This document shows positions 30,684-39,553 of a DNA stretch of 64,000 nucleotides, one piece after another. Below the pieces are notes generated by a model. The model was given only the letters and a program-made list of their open reading frames with translations. It did no database searches and was not told the DNA's origin. Origin of the DNA: Plantactinospora sp. KBS50 (GTDB taxonomy: Bacteria > Actinomycetota > Actinomycetes > Mycobacteriales > Micromonosporaceae); contig NZ_CP022961.1 in the NCBI RefSeq assembly GCF_002285795.1, positions 6,204,001 to 6,268,000 on the forward strand, given 5' to 3'. A program made the position numbers and the translations under genes. Position 1 is the first letter of the stretch. Each line of letters begins with the position of its first letter.

Positions 30684-33600
30684 CCTCCTCCTCATCGCCG
30701 GGCTCCCACCGCCCGGCGGCACCCTCGGCCGATCCACAAGGTAACGGTGTGCGATCGACCGACTACGACGACGGCGTGTCCGCGGAGTCGCTGGACCCGG
30801 CCCTGGTGACCAGCCCCGGGCGGGGAGCGGTGGCCCGCTTCCAGCCACCGCAGCCGGTACGCCGCCGGCCCGCCTCACCGGCCGCCGGTCACGGATCACC
30901 GGAACACCCGGACATCGACTCCCCCTTCCTGGATCTGTTCGGCTCCTCCCCCGGCGGTCGCCGCCCGACGCCGGGTGCGCCCCGGCAACGCCACGCCGAC
31001 CGGCCCGAACCCGGTCCCGCGACACCCGGTCCCGCGACAAACGCTTCCGCGACGCCGGGGGGCCGGAACGGATCCGCGGCCCCGACCGCGCGGCCGGGGC
31101 CAGCGCGGGACCCGGCAGACACCCCGGCCCGACCCGCACCGGCGCCACGGAACACCGACACCGCCCCGACAGCCCGGCCCGAGGAGATCCGCCGTTCGGC
31201 GGCACCAGCCCAGGCCACCCGGCGGCCGGCGCCCGGAACCGCCGACCGGACCGGTACGGCGACCGCCCGTCCGGTTTCCGGCGCCACCGGATCGGGTGCC
31301 GCCCAGGGACCCGGTACCGGTCGGACCCCCGGCACCGGCGAGGGACCCGGTACCGGGCGGGACTCCGGGAGCGGCCCCGGCACGGCGGCGGCCGGCACGG
31401 TCCCGCCGAGCCGGCCGACCGGCGCGGACCCGGACGCCCCGCGGGTGCCGGCGTACGTCAACGAGGTGCCCGGCGGCAGGCCGCGGCCGGGACCGGGGGC
31501 ACGGGCCGGGACCCAGCCCGCCGCCCCGACGCAGCGGGACGACGACCGGCTCCGCGCCGCACCGGCCCGAGCCCCGGCGTCCGCCGAGGCCGCGGCGGCG
31601 CACGAGTCCGGGCAGCGGCACCGGCCACCGGCCGGCATGGCGCCCCCGGCGACCCAGCACGACGCCGGCGCGGCCCGCCCGCAGCGGCCCGCCGGCGGAC
31701 GGCGCCCGCCGCGCCGGCAGCAGACCAGCCAGCCGGCGCCGGTCCGGGCGCCCAAGGTGAAGTTCGGCGACCGCGATCCCGCGGTCGAACTGGCCATCAC
31801 CGAGATCGCCGGCCACCTCACCTTCACCCCCAACACCGTGACGGCCTGGTACTGGCTGCCCGAGGTCCGCTGGGCGTTCCGGCCGGACGCCGAACGGGAG
31901 GCGTTGCTGGCCGCCATCTCCGAGCAGTACGCCGGTCTGGCCGGCTTCCGGCTGCATCTGCGCCGGACCACCCGGCCGTTCCCGGCCGACGAGTGGGCCC
32001 GCACCCTCGACGCGCACACCGCCCGTCCGCTGCCCACGGTCGCCGGCGGCACCAGTTGGGCCGATCATCTGGTGGCCGCGCAGCGGCACCTGCTGTCGGT
32101 CAACCACGCCGAGGGGCAGACGTACCTCGGGGTGACCTTCGCCCGCCGGTCCATGGGCGACTCGCTGACCGAACGCCTGCTCCGGGCCTTCGGCCGCGGC
32201 GTCGCCGACTCCGAACGGCGCAAGCTCGGCCGCACCGTCGAACAGTTCGACGAGGTACTCGGCTCGTTCGGGATGCGTGGCCGCCGGGTCACCGCCGGCG
32301 AGTTGGAATGGCTGATGTACCGGTCGGTCGCGCTCTGCATGGCACCGCCGTCGGCGCTCTCCCCGGTCTCCGGGGGGCATTGGGAACGCGGCGACCTGCT
32401 GGCGCTCACCGAACAGGTCGAGCGCTACCGCACGCCGTACGGCTCCACGGTCAAGCTGGTGAACCGGATGACCGGGGAGGAGCGGCACGTCGCGGTGCTG
32501 GCCGTCGGCCGGATGGAGCCGCTGGAGATACCCGAGCGGCACGAGCCGTGGCTGCACTTCCACGAACGGCTGCCCTGGCCCATGGAGTTGTCCAGCCGGA
32601 TCGACCTGCTCGGCCCGGGCGACTCCTTCCGCAACCTCGAACACCGGCTGCGGATGATCCGCTCCCAGCAGCTCGACTACGCCCAGCACGGCATGGACGC
32701 CCCGCCGGAGCTGGAGCGGCTCGCCATGCGGGCGCTGGTGATCGGCGACGAGATGACCACCGGCCTGCCCGTCGAGTCCGCCCGCGCGCACGGCTGGCAC
32801 CGGATCGCCGTCGGCGGGCGCAGCCGCGAGGAGTGCCTGGAACGCGCCCGCCGGCTGATCCAGCTCTACTCCCGGGAACTTCGCGTCTCCCTGCAACACC
32901 CCAAGAACCAGGACTGGCTGGCCCGGGAATTCATTCCCGGCGAGCCGGTGGCGAACACCGGCTACGTGCGCCGGATGCCGGTGAAGCTGCTGGCCGCGGC
33001 GCTGCCGCAGGCCGCCTCCACCGTGGGTGACCGCCGGGGCGACCTGGTCGGGCGGACCGCCGGCACCTGCCGCCGGCCGGTCTTCCTCGACCTGCACTTC
33101 CCGATGGAGGTACGCGAGCGGTCCGGCCTCGCGGTCTTCGTCGCCGAACCGGGCGGCGGCAAGTCGACCCTGCTCGGCGCGTTGGGCTACCTCGCGGCCC
33201 GCCGCGGCGTCCAGGTCACCCTGCTCGACCCGTCGGGGCCGCTGGCCCGACTCTGCTCCATGCCGGAGCTGCGACCGTACTCCCGGGTCCTCGACCTCAC
33301 CGGCTCCGAACAGGGCACCCTGGCGCCGTACTCGCTCATCCCGACGCCGCTGCGCAGCGAGTTCGCCGACGGGGCCGCCGGCGACCGCGAGTTCGAGATC
33401 TCGGTCTCCAACGCCCGGGCCGAGCGCCGGATGCTGGTGCAGGACATCTGCATGATGCTGGTGCCGCCACAGGTCGCCCGGGAGGCCTCCACCGCGACGC
33501 TGCTGCGCCACGCCGTACGCCAGGTGCCGGCCGAGGAGACCTCCCGGCTGGACGACGTGGTCGCCTGCCTCGCCGGGCTGGACGACCACGACGGCAAGGA

Positions 33601-34318
33601 ACTGGCCAACCTGCTCCTGGACACCGCCGAGATGCCGCTGGCGCTGCTGTTCTTCGGCCGTCCACCCGAAGGGCTGCTCGGCGCGGACGCCGCCCTCACC
33701 GTGATCACGATGGCCGGCCTGCGCCTGCCCGACCTGAAGATCGAACGCGAGTACTGGTCGGCCGAGGAGGCGCTGGCGCTGCCGATGCTGCACACCGCAC
33801 ACCGGCTCGCGGTGCGGCGCTGCTACGGCGGCTCGATGTCCGCACGCAAGATGGTGGGCCTGGACGAGGCGCACTTCATGGAGGGCTGGCGCTCCGGCCG
33901 GTCCTTCCTGGTCCGGCTCGCCCGGGACTCCCGCAAGTGGAACCTGGCCGCGCTGGTCTCCTCGCAGAACCCCCGCGACATCCTCGGCCTGGACGTCCAG
34001 AACCTCGTCTCCACCGTCTTCGTGGGGCGGATCACCGAGGACGAGGAGGTCGCCTCCGAGGCGCTCCGGCTGCTGCGGGTGCCGGTGAACGACGGCTACG
34101 AGGCGACCCTGGCCTCGCTGTCCGCGGTGGACACCGCGTCGGCCGACCGGCTCGGCTTCCGCGAGTTCGTGATGCGGGACGTGGACGGGCGCATCCAGAA
34201 GGTCCGGGTGGACGTCTCCTACGTACCCGGGTTGTTGCAACACCTGGACACCACGCCGGCCGCCGCGGCACCCGCCGTGGCCGGACTGCCGGCCAGCATC
34301 TCTGACCCGGAGGCGTGA
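30680..34318 (+). CDS. VirB4/TraC-like secretion ATPase with long disordered N-terminus
   Basis: 1212 residues. The first 355 or so are Pro/Ala/Arg/Thr-rich and probably disordered. From about 360 (KVKFGDRDPAVELAITE) comes a VirB4-type N-terminal domain, then a motor domain with Walker A FVAEPGGGKSTLLG (Lys828) and Walker B KMVGLDEAHF (Asp1062-Glu1063), plus the later motif LAALVSSQNPRDIL. VirB4 ATPases power type IV secretion and pilus assembly at the inner membrane. The motifs are intact, so it should be active. The gene lacks a strong ribosome site, and its ATG overlaps the 53-residue ORF. No relaxase accompanies it. Confidence 0.85.
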   Translation: MTSSSSPGSHRPAAPSADPQGNGVRSTDYDDGVSAESLDPALVTSPGRGAVARFQPPQPVRRRPASPAAGHGSPEHPDIDSPFLDLFGSSPGGRRPTPGAPRQRHADRPEPGPATPGPATNASATPGGRNGSAAPTARPGPARDPADTPARPAPAPRNTDTAPTARPEEIRRSAAPAQATRRPAPGTADRTGTATARPVSGATGSGAAQGPGTGRTPGTGEGPGTGRDSGSGPGTAAAGTVPPSRPTGADPDAPRVPAYVNEVPGGRPRPGPGARAGTQPAAPTQRDDDRLRAAPARAPASAEAAAAHESGQRHRPPAGMAPPATQHDAGAARPQRPAGGRRPPRRQQTSQPAPVRAPKVKFGDRDPAVELAITEIAGHLTFTPNTVTAWYWLPEVRWAFRPDAEREALLAAISEQYAGLAGFRLHLRRTTRPFPADEWARTLDAHTARPLPTVAGGTSWADHLVAAQRHLLSVNHAEGQTYLGVTFARRSMGDSLTERLLRAFGRGVADSERRKLGRTVEQFDEVLGSFGMRGRRVTAGELEWLMYRSVALCMAPPSALSPVSGGHWERGDLLALTEQVERYRTPYGSTVKLVNRMTGEERHVAVLAVGRMEPLEIPERHEPWLHFHERLPWPMELSSRIDLLGPGDSFRNLEHRLRMIRSQQLDYAQHGMDAPPELERLAMRALVIGDEMTTGLPVESARAHGWHRIAVGGRSREECLERARRLIQLYSRELRVSLQHPKNQDWLAREFIPGEPVANTGYVRRMPVKLLAAALPQAASTVGDRRGDLVGRTAGTCRRPVFLDLHFPMEVRERSGLAVFVAEPGGGKSTLLGALGYLAARRGVQVTLLDPSGPLARLCSMPELRPYSRVLDLTGSEQGTLAPYSLIPTPLRSEFADGAAGDREFEISVSNARAERRMLVQDICMMLVPPQVAREASTATLLRHAVRQVPAEETSRLDDVVACLAGLDDHDGKELANLLLDTAEMPLALLFFGRPPEGLLGADAALTVITMAGLRLPDLKIEREYWSAEEALALPMLHTAHRLAVRRCYGGSMSARKMVGLDEAHFMEGWRSGRSFLVRLARDSRKWNLAALVSSQNPRDILGLDVQNLVSTVFVGRITEDEEVASEALRLLRVPVNDGYEATLASLSAVDTASADRLGFREFVMRDVDGRIQKVRVDVSYVPGLLQHLDTTPAAAAPAVAGLPASISDPEA

Positions 34319-34319
34319 C

Positions 34320-36233
34320 ATGGCTCGGCGGGCCGTCGCGATGATTCTCGCCATCGGCGTACTCGCCCTGGGCTCGCTGGCCTGGTCGCTGCCGGGCGCC
34401 GGGCCGGCGGTCGCGGCGCCGCCCGCAGCCGGCCTGCCCGCCCGGGCGCCCGCGGACCTCTGCACCACAAAGGAGTGGCAGGCCGACTTCCAGTCCTGCG
34501 TGCAGAAGCTCACGGACACCGGCGCGAAGACGCTGGACTGCGCCGATCCGCCGGTGCCGGGCGCGCCGGACTCCGGCCTCGCCGGCTGGTTCGCCAGCCG
34601 GCCCGACTCGGCCAAGGAGGCCGGCCCGCAGGGGCTCTACAGCACCTACGGGTACGCCGGCTACAGCTACACGACGTACGACGTGGACGGCGGCTGCGCC
34701 TCCTCGCTGATCCACCCGGACTACCGGTTCACCACGACGGTGGCGAACGGGGAGTTCATGCTGGCCACCGCCGTGGTCGGCGCCTCCAACGCGCTGCGCG
34801 AGCGGGCCTGGGCGCCGAAGGAGATGTGGGGCTGGGCCGATCCGCTGGTCGAGCAGGCCACCAAGGCGGTCTACCAGAAGGTATTCAGCGTCTTCGGCGT
34901 GCTCACCCTCGCCGTGGTGGGGCTCTACCTGATCTGGCGGTCCCGGCAGTCGGACCTGAGCAACGCGATGACCACGGCCGGCTGGGCGGTGCTGGTGATG
35001 GTCGCGGTCACCGCGCTGGCCGCCTGGCCGGTGCGCTCGGCGAACCTGGCGGACGGCACCCTGGTGACCACGCTCGGCGTGGTGCACGACGCCGTGGGCC
35101 CGCGCCCGCAGGACATCCCGCCCGACCAGTGCGACGACCCGACACCGGGGGCCTGTGAGGACCACCGGCCGCCGGCCGTGCGGGCCAGCGACACCGCCAC
35201 CGAGACCATGCTCTACCGCAACTGGTTGCGCGGGGTGCTGGGCTCGGCGGACAGCGAGACCGCCAAGAAGTACGGCCGGGCGCTCTACGACGCCAAGTCG
35301 CTGTCCTGGGAAGAGGCCGAGAAGCTGCGAAGCAACCCGGCCACCAGAGACGCCACCATCAGCGCCAAGCAGTTGCAGTGGATGAAGGTCGCCGCGCAGA
35401 TCCAGAAGGAGGACCCGGAGGCGTACGAGTACCTCAAGGGCACCCAGGACATGGACCGGATCGGCGCGGGCTTCATCGCGCTGCTGGCCGCGGTGCTGTT
35501 CGCGATGTTCGACCTGACCGCCTCGCTCCTGGTGCTGCTCGGCTTCCTGATCTTCCGCTGGGCGGTGATCGCCGCGCCGATCCTGGGCACCATCGGCCTG
35601 CTCCGGCCGGCCAGTTCCGGGCTGCGCCGGCTGGCCAACGCCGTGGTGGCCGCGGTCTTCAACATCGCCATCTTCGGCACCGGCGCGGCGGTCTACCTGT
35701 TCGCCGTGGACCTGGTGATGAGCACACCGACGCTGCCCGGCTGGCTCCAGGTGGTGCTGGTCTGGCTCTGCGGGGTGGTCGGCTGGCTGCTGCTGCGGCC
35801 GTACCGGCGGATCACCCAGCTCGGCGGCAAGGACAGCACCGAGGTGGCCACCTCGACGGGTTCCTGGCACCGGCGGTTCTTCCGGGACATGCGCGAGGCG
35901 GCCCGGCTCGAGGTGGTGGAGCCGGGTGGGACCGCCGAGCCGCGCGGCGCCGGAAACGCCCGTCGGGTGCTGGTCGAGCAGCCGAGCCTGCGTCCGGAGG
36001 CCCGGCTGGAGGATCCGACCGGCTCCACCTCCGCCGCCGACCGGGAACAGCCGGCAGCCCCGCCCGGCCCCCCGGCGCCCCGACCCGCTCCGGCACCCCG
36101 GCGCCGGCAACCGGCCGAGTGGACCGAGCCGGACGTGCCGGATCCGGCGCCCTCGTACGCGGTATACCGGCCGGACTCGGCCGAACGGGCGCCGGCCCGG
36201 GAGACGCCGCGGATCCGCACCGAGGCGAGGTGA
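34320..36233 (+). CDS. VirB6/TrbL-like polytopic membrane protein
   Basis: 637 residues. A signal-like N-terminus (about 10-33) is followed by an extracytoplasmic region with five Cys (about 47-140), two membrane helices (about 185-240), a second soluble loop, and then four to five helices (about 380-500). The C-terminal 130 residues are hydrophilic and Pro-rich. The pattern fits the VirB6/TrbL channel component of Gram-positive type IV systems. The ATG lies one base after the VirB4-like stop. Confidence 0.7.
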   Translation: MARRAVAMILAIGVLALGSLAWSLPGAGPAVAAPPAAGLPARAPADLCTTKEWQADFQSCVQKLTDTGAKTLDCADPPVPGAPDSGLAGWFASRPDSAKEAGPQGLYSTYGYAGYSYTTYDVDGGCASSLIHPDYRFTTTVANGEFMLATAVVGASNALRERAWAPKEMWGWADPLVEQATKAVYQKVFSVFGVLTLAVVGLYLIWRSRQSDLSNAMTTAGWAVLVMVAVTALAAWPVRSANLADGTLVTTLGVVHDAVGPRPQDIPPDQCDDPTPGACEDHRPPAVRASDTATETMLYRNWLRGVLGSADSETAKKYGRALYDAKSLSWEEAEKLRSNPATRDATISAKQLQWMKVAAQIQKEDPEAYEYLKGTQDMDRIGAGFIALLAAVLFAMFDLTASLLVLLGFLIFRWAVIAAPILGTIGLLRPASSGLRRLANAVVAAVFNIAIFGTGAAVYLFAVDLVMSTPTLPGWLQVVLVWLCGVVGWLLLRPYRRITQLGGKDSTEVATSTGSWHRRFFRDMREAARLEVVEPGGTAEPRGAGNARRVLVEQPSLRPEARLEDPTGSTSAADREQPAAPPGPPAPRPAPAPRRRQPAEWTEPDVPDPAPSYAVYRPDSAERAPARETPRIRTEAR

Positions 36234-36239
36234 CGCGGC

Positions 36240-36791
36240 ATGCGTGCGGTGCAGCGGGCCATCGGCTTCCTGATCACCCGGGCGCTCCGCTCCCGGCTGG
36301 GCGCCGCCGTGGCGCTCGCCGTGGTGGTGGTCGGCATCCTCGGCGCCGCCCGGCTGGTCACCGGGCCGGACTCCCGGCCGGCGGTGGTGGGGCAACCACA
36401 CCGGCCGATCACCACGGTCAACCCGACGGCCGGCGATGACGGGCTGTCCGGCGACGCCGGCCCGGCGACGCCGCGGGTCAGCCCCGGCGCGGAACGGCCG
36501 GAGGTCGTCGCCCGGGCCTTCGCCGCGGCGTGGCTGGAGCGGGACCGGTCCGCGGCGGGCTGGCAGGCGGCCCTCGCCCCGCGGAGCACGCCCGCCCTCG
36601 CCCAGCGGTTGTCCGGGGTGGACCCGGCCGGCGTGCCGGCCCAGCGCATCACCGGCGAGCCGGTGCTGACCCCGCAGACGGCCGACCTGGCCGAGGTGAG
36701 CCTCCCGGTGGACACCGGAACGCTGCGGCTGCAACTCGTCGGCGACGGTGGGGTCTGGCGGGTCGACGAGATCGACTGGGAGCGGTCGTGA
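36240..36791 (+). CDS. VirB8/TcpC-like single-pass membrane protein
   Basis: 183 residues. One membrane helix (about 22-42) with the N-terminus inside, a linker, then an extracytoplasmic domain of about 100 residues starting ERPEVVARAFAAAWL and ending VWRVDEIDWE, a pattern of NTF2-like domains such as VirB8 and TcpC. The assignment relies on topology and position. The stop overlaps the next gene (GTGA). Confidence 0.65.
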   Translation: MRAVQRAIGFLITRALRSRLGAAVALAVVVVGILGAARLVTGPDSRPAVVGQPHRPITTVNPTAGDDGLSGDAGPATPRVSPGAERPEVVARAFAAAWLERDRSAAGWQAALAPRSTPALAQRLSGVDPAGVPAQRITGEPVLTPQTADLAEVSLPVDTGTLRLQLVGDGGVWRVDEIDWERS

Positions 36792-37921
36792 GCGCCCCGG
36801 ACGCCTCGCCGCCGCCCCGGCGCCGGCTGCTGCCGCTGGCGATCGCCGGCACCGTGCTCTGCGCCCTGCTCTGCTGCGTGGGCGGAGCCGGCGCGTTCAT
36901 GCTGACCACGCTCGGCGGCGACGACCCCACGTTGACGCTCGCCGCCGACGCCTGCGGCCAGGGCGATCCGCTGCCGCCGGACGGCGCCATGCCCCGGATG
37001 GAGGATTACGGGCCGAGCCAGCTGCGCAACGCGGCGGTCATCATCGCGGTCGGCCGGCAGATGCAGGTACCGCCGCGCGGCTGGGTGATCGCCATCGCGA
37101 CCGCGATCCAGGAGTCCCGGCTGTCGAACCTGCCCTACCTGGGCGCCGGCAACGACCACGACTCGCTCGGGCTGTTCCAGCAGCGCCCGAGCCAGGGCTG
37201 GGGAACACCGGAACAGGTACGCGACCCGGCGTACGCGGCCCGGAAGTTCTACGAGCATCTGGTCCTGATCGACGGCTGGCAGCACCTGGCGCTGACCGAC
37301 GCCGCGCAGCGGGTGCAGCGCAGTGCCTTCCCGGACGCCTACGCCAAGCACGAGCCGGCCGCCACCGCCATCGTGAACCGGCTGGCCGACGGCGCGGCCC
37401 GGTCCCTCGGCACGGCGGTCACGCCGCGCTGCGCCGCCGCCGACGAGATCACCGCGTCGGGCTGGACCCTGCCGGTGCACGCCAAGGTGGGCTCGGGCTT
37501 CCGCACGGCCGACCGGCCGGCGCACAACGGGGTCGATCTGATCATCGGGCGGGGCGCCGACATCCACGCCGCGGCCAGCGGCCGGGTGCTGGTGGCCCGC
37601 TGCGACCCGGACCACCGGGGCCAGCGGAGCTGCGACGTGGACGGATACCCGGGCAAGGGCGGCTGCGGCTGGTTCGTCGACATCCTGCACGCCGGCGGCG
37701 TGATCACCCGGTACTGCCACATGGTCCGGGCGCCGTTCGTCCGGCCCGGTCAGCAGGTGCAGGCCGGCGAGGTGATCGGTAAGGTCGGCACCAGCGGCAA
37801 CTCGTCGGGTCCGCACCTGCACTTCGAGGTGCACCTGAACGGCGTCCGGGCCAACTCCGGCGCGGTCAACCCGGTGCCGTTCATGCGGGACCGGGGCGTA
37901 CCGCTCGGCGGTTCGGCGTGA
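36788..37921 (+). CDS. VirB1-like wall hydrolase: transglycosylase-like plus M23 peptidase
   Basis: 377 residues with an N-terminal membrane anchor (about 15-38). The first domain (about 60-190) contains AIATAIQESRLSNLPY and DSLGLFQQRP, as in lytic-transglycosylase-like proteins, with Glu of QES the likely acid. The second (about 225-365) is a LytM/M23 endopeptidase with zinc ligands in HNGVD and HLHFEV. It probably opens peptidoglycan for the assembly encoded around it. The GTG at 36788 overlaps the previous stop. Confidence 0.88.
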   Translation: MSAPDASPPPRRRLLPLAIAGTVLCALLCCVGGAGAFMLTTLGGDDPTLTLAADACGQGDPLPPDGAMPRMEDYGPSQLRNAAVIIAVGRQMQVPPRGWVIAIATAIQESRLSNLPYLGAGNDHDSLGLFQQRPSQGWGTPEQVRDPAYAARKFYEHLVLIDGWQHLALTDAAQRVQRSAFPDAYAKHEPAATAIVNRLADGAARSLGTAVTPRCAAADEITASGWTLPVHAKVGSGFRTADRPAHNGVDLIIGRGADIHAAASGRVLVARCDPDHRGQRSCDVDGYPGKGGCGWFVDILHAGGVITRYCHMVRAPFVRPGQQVQAGEVIGKVGTSGNSSGPHLHFEVHLNGVRANSGAVNPVPFMRDRGVPLGGSA

Positions 37922-38016
37922 GCGGGCGCGACGATTGAGCCAGCCGAAACAGCGCCGTGCCACCGGGGACGGCTGCGGACGCAGCGAGGAGCGGGCATGA
38001 GTCGGAACGGGTCGCC

Positions 38017-38622
38017 ATGACCCGGGAGCCGCTGCCCGACCCCTTCGCCGGCGAGCCGGACTGGGCGCCGTCGCCACCCCGGCCCATCGTCCTGGTGCCC
38101 GCCACCGAGCGGCTCGAACTGCGTGGGCGGCGGATCCGGATCGGGCTTCCCGGCCTGGGTTGGCGGGGCGATCTGCGCGCCGATGAGCGGGTGGTGCAGG
38201 GCAGCCGGACCTATGTGCCGGCGATACCGGAGCACGACTGGTACCGGGCCGAGTCCGAGCAGACCGAGGTCTTCGCCCCGCTGGTGCCCGCCGAGCGGGT
38301 CTGGGTCGAACTGCTCGGCGACCGCGGACGGCCCGCGCCGGGGCGGACCGATGTGCTGACCCGGCTCGTCTCGCTGGACGCCCCCGCGCATCCCGGGCCG
38401 GTGCCGGTGGTGGAGGCGGACGCGGTCTCCGGCCGCCGGGTGGTGCAGGTGGTCGACGGCGCGGAACGGCGGGACCTGCGCGCGGTGACCGAGCTGCACA
38501 CCAGCACCGATGGCGACATCTGCGTCCGGGTCACCACCGAGGTGGAGTGGTACCGCTGGGCCTGGAGCGGCCAGTCCCCGAAGACCCAGGAGGTGCCGGT
38601 GCACCTGCTCTGGATCGAGTAG
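38017..38622 (+). CDS. Protein of unknown function in the type IV-like locus
   Basis: 201 residues, soluble, without signal peptide or membrane segment. The central part is beta-rich (RIRIGLPGLGWRGDLRADE, RVWVELLGD, VVQVVDGAERRDLRAVTEL). No family was recognised. The ATG at 38017 is used; an in-frame start at 37957 would give an unusual N-terminus. It is separated by 95 bases from the hydrolase gene and convergent with the next gene. Confidence 0.65.
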   Translation: MTREPLPDPFAGEPDWAPSPPRPIVLVPATERLELRGRRIRIGLPGLGWRGDLRADERVVQGSRTYVPAIPEHDWYRAESEQTEVFAPLVPAERVWVELLGDRGRPAPGRTDVLTRLVSLDAPAHPGPVPVVEADAVSGRRVVQVVDGAERRDLRAVTELHTSTDGDICVRVTTEVEWYRWAWSGQSPKTQEVPVHLLWIE

Positions 38623-38623
38623 C

Positions 38624-39271
38624 TCAACCAAGGCGCTCGGCCCCGCAGACCCGCCAGCCGTCTTCGCTTGTAAGGGAGAATGCCCAATCTTCGTGCCGAC
38701 GGCTCCGTGGCGCCCCGTCTGCAAAGCTCGCAATCGTGATGCTGGTCTGGACTGAGGCGGTCCTGTCCTGGACTCGCTCCATCAGCGCGCCCCAGGAAGC
38801 TTGAACAGTCACTGAGAACTGCTCTTCGCGATCCTCTATCTCGGCCCTCAGCGACCTGATCGGCTCAAGGTTACTGCCCGCTGAGCACTCGTATTGCTGG
38901 GCGCGAACATCGTTGCGGTCCACTAGGTAGGCACGAAGGTAGTTGTCAACGGTCACATCTGGAGCACTTCGGTCGAGGGTGGTGGCGCGGTCGTACCAGA
39001 TGAAGACGGCGCCACCGGCGACCAGCAGCAACACCAGCAGCGCCCCGGCGACCAGCCAGAGCACCCGGCGGACCGGCTGGCGCGGAGGACCGGGCCGTAC
39101 GCTCTGGTGTGGAGCCGGCGGCGCGACGGCAGCGGGGTCGGACGGCGGTGCGGCCGGAGGCTGCGCCACCGGCGCGTCGCGCTCGTCGACCTCCGGCGGC
39201 GCCCCCTCGGGACCCCGCTGGGCCGGTACGCGGGAGGTCCGGGAACCGGCGGGCGGCGGCACTGATTCCAC
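38624..39271 (-). CDS. Single-pass membrane protein of unknown function, low-GC 3' half
   Basis: 215 residues. A Pro/Ala-rich cytoplasmic N-terminus (about 1-66), one membrane helix (about 69-92), then an extracytoplasmic domain of about 120 residues with two Cys (starting DVTVDNYLRAYLVDRND), similar in plan to NTF2-like proteins. By my count bases 38641-39000 are about 61% G+C, clearly below both neighbours, and codon use is less biased. The start is a GTG at 39271 without a clear ribosome site. It is on the opposite strand to the surrounding locus. Confidence 0.65.
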   Translation of the reverse strand: MESVPPPAGSRTSRVPAQRGPEGAPPEVDERDAPVAQPPAAPPSDPAAVAPPAPHQSVRPGPPRQPVRRVLWLVAGALLVLLLVAGGAVFIWYDRATTLDRSAPDVTVDNYLRAYLVDRNDVRAQQYECSAGSNLEPIRSLRAEIEDREEQFSVTVQASWGALMERVQDRTASVQTSITIASFADGAPRSRRHEDWAFSLTSEDGWRVCGAERLG

Positions 39272-39553
39272 CCATTGAGGCTATCGGCCCCGCGGCGGCG
39301 GCCCAATAGCCGCAGATCTCGGTTCCATCACCTCTGGTGAACGACCGCTCACCGGAGGCGACCGGGCCGGCGCCGAGGGCACCGCCAGCGGACCGTACCA
39401 GCAGGCCAGCGGCCGTGCGGCCGATCGCGCCGGAGCCGTCGGAAGACCCGCCGCGCGGTCGCCACCGCGCATCCCGGAAACTGGGCCAGACCTGGGTTAC
39501 CTTTCCTTGAACCAGATCCGTCCAGCCGGCCCGTTGAGGAAAAGGCGGATTCG

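Noticed and set aside
30896-34615. 1239-residue minus-strand frame opposite the VirB4-like gene
   Set aside because: No recognisable domain and composition typical of an antisense frame; the plus strand carries Walker motifs and coupled neighbours.
29835-38622. Integrative conjugative element
   Set aside because: No integrase, relaxase, replication or attachment-site repeats were seen, and the flanks are intact housekeeping genes.
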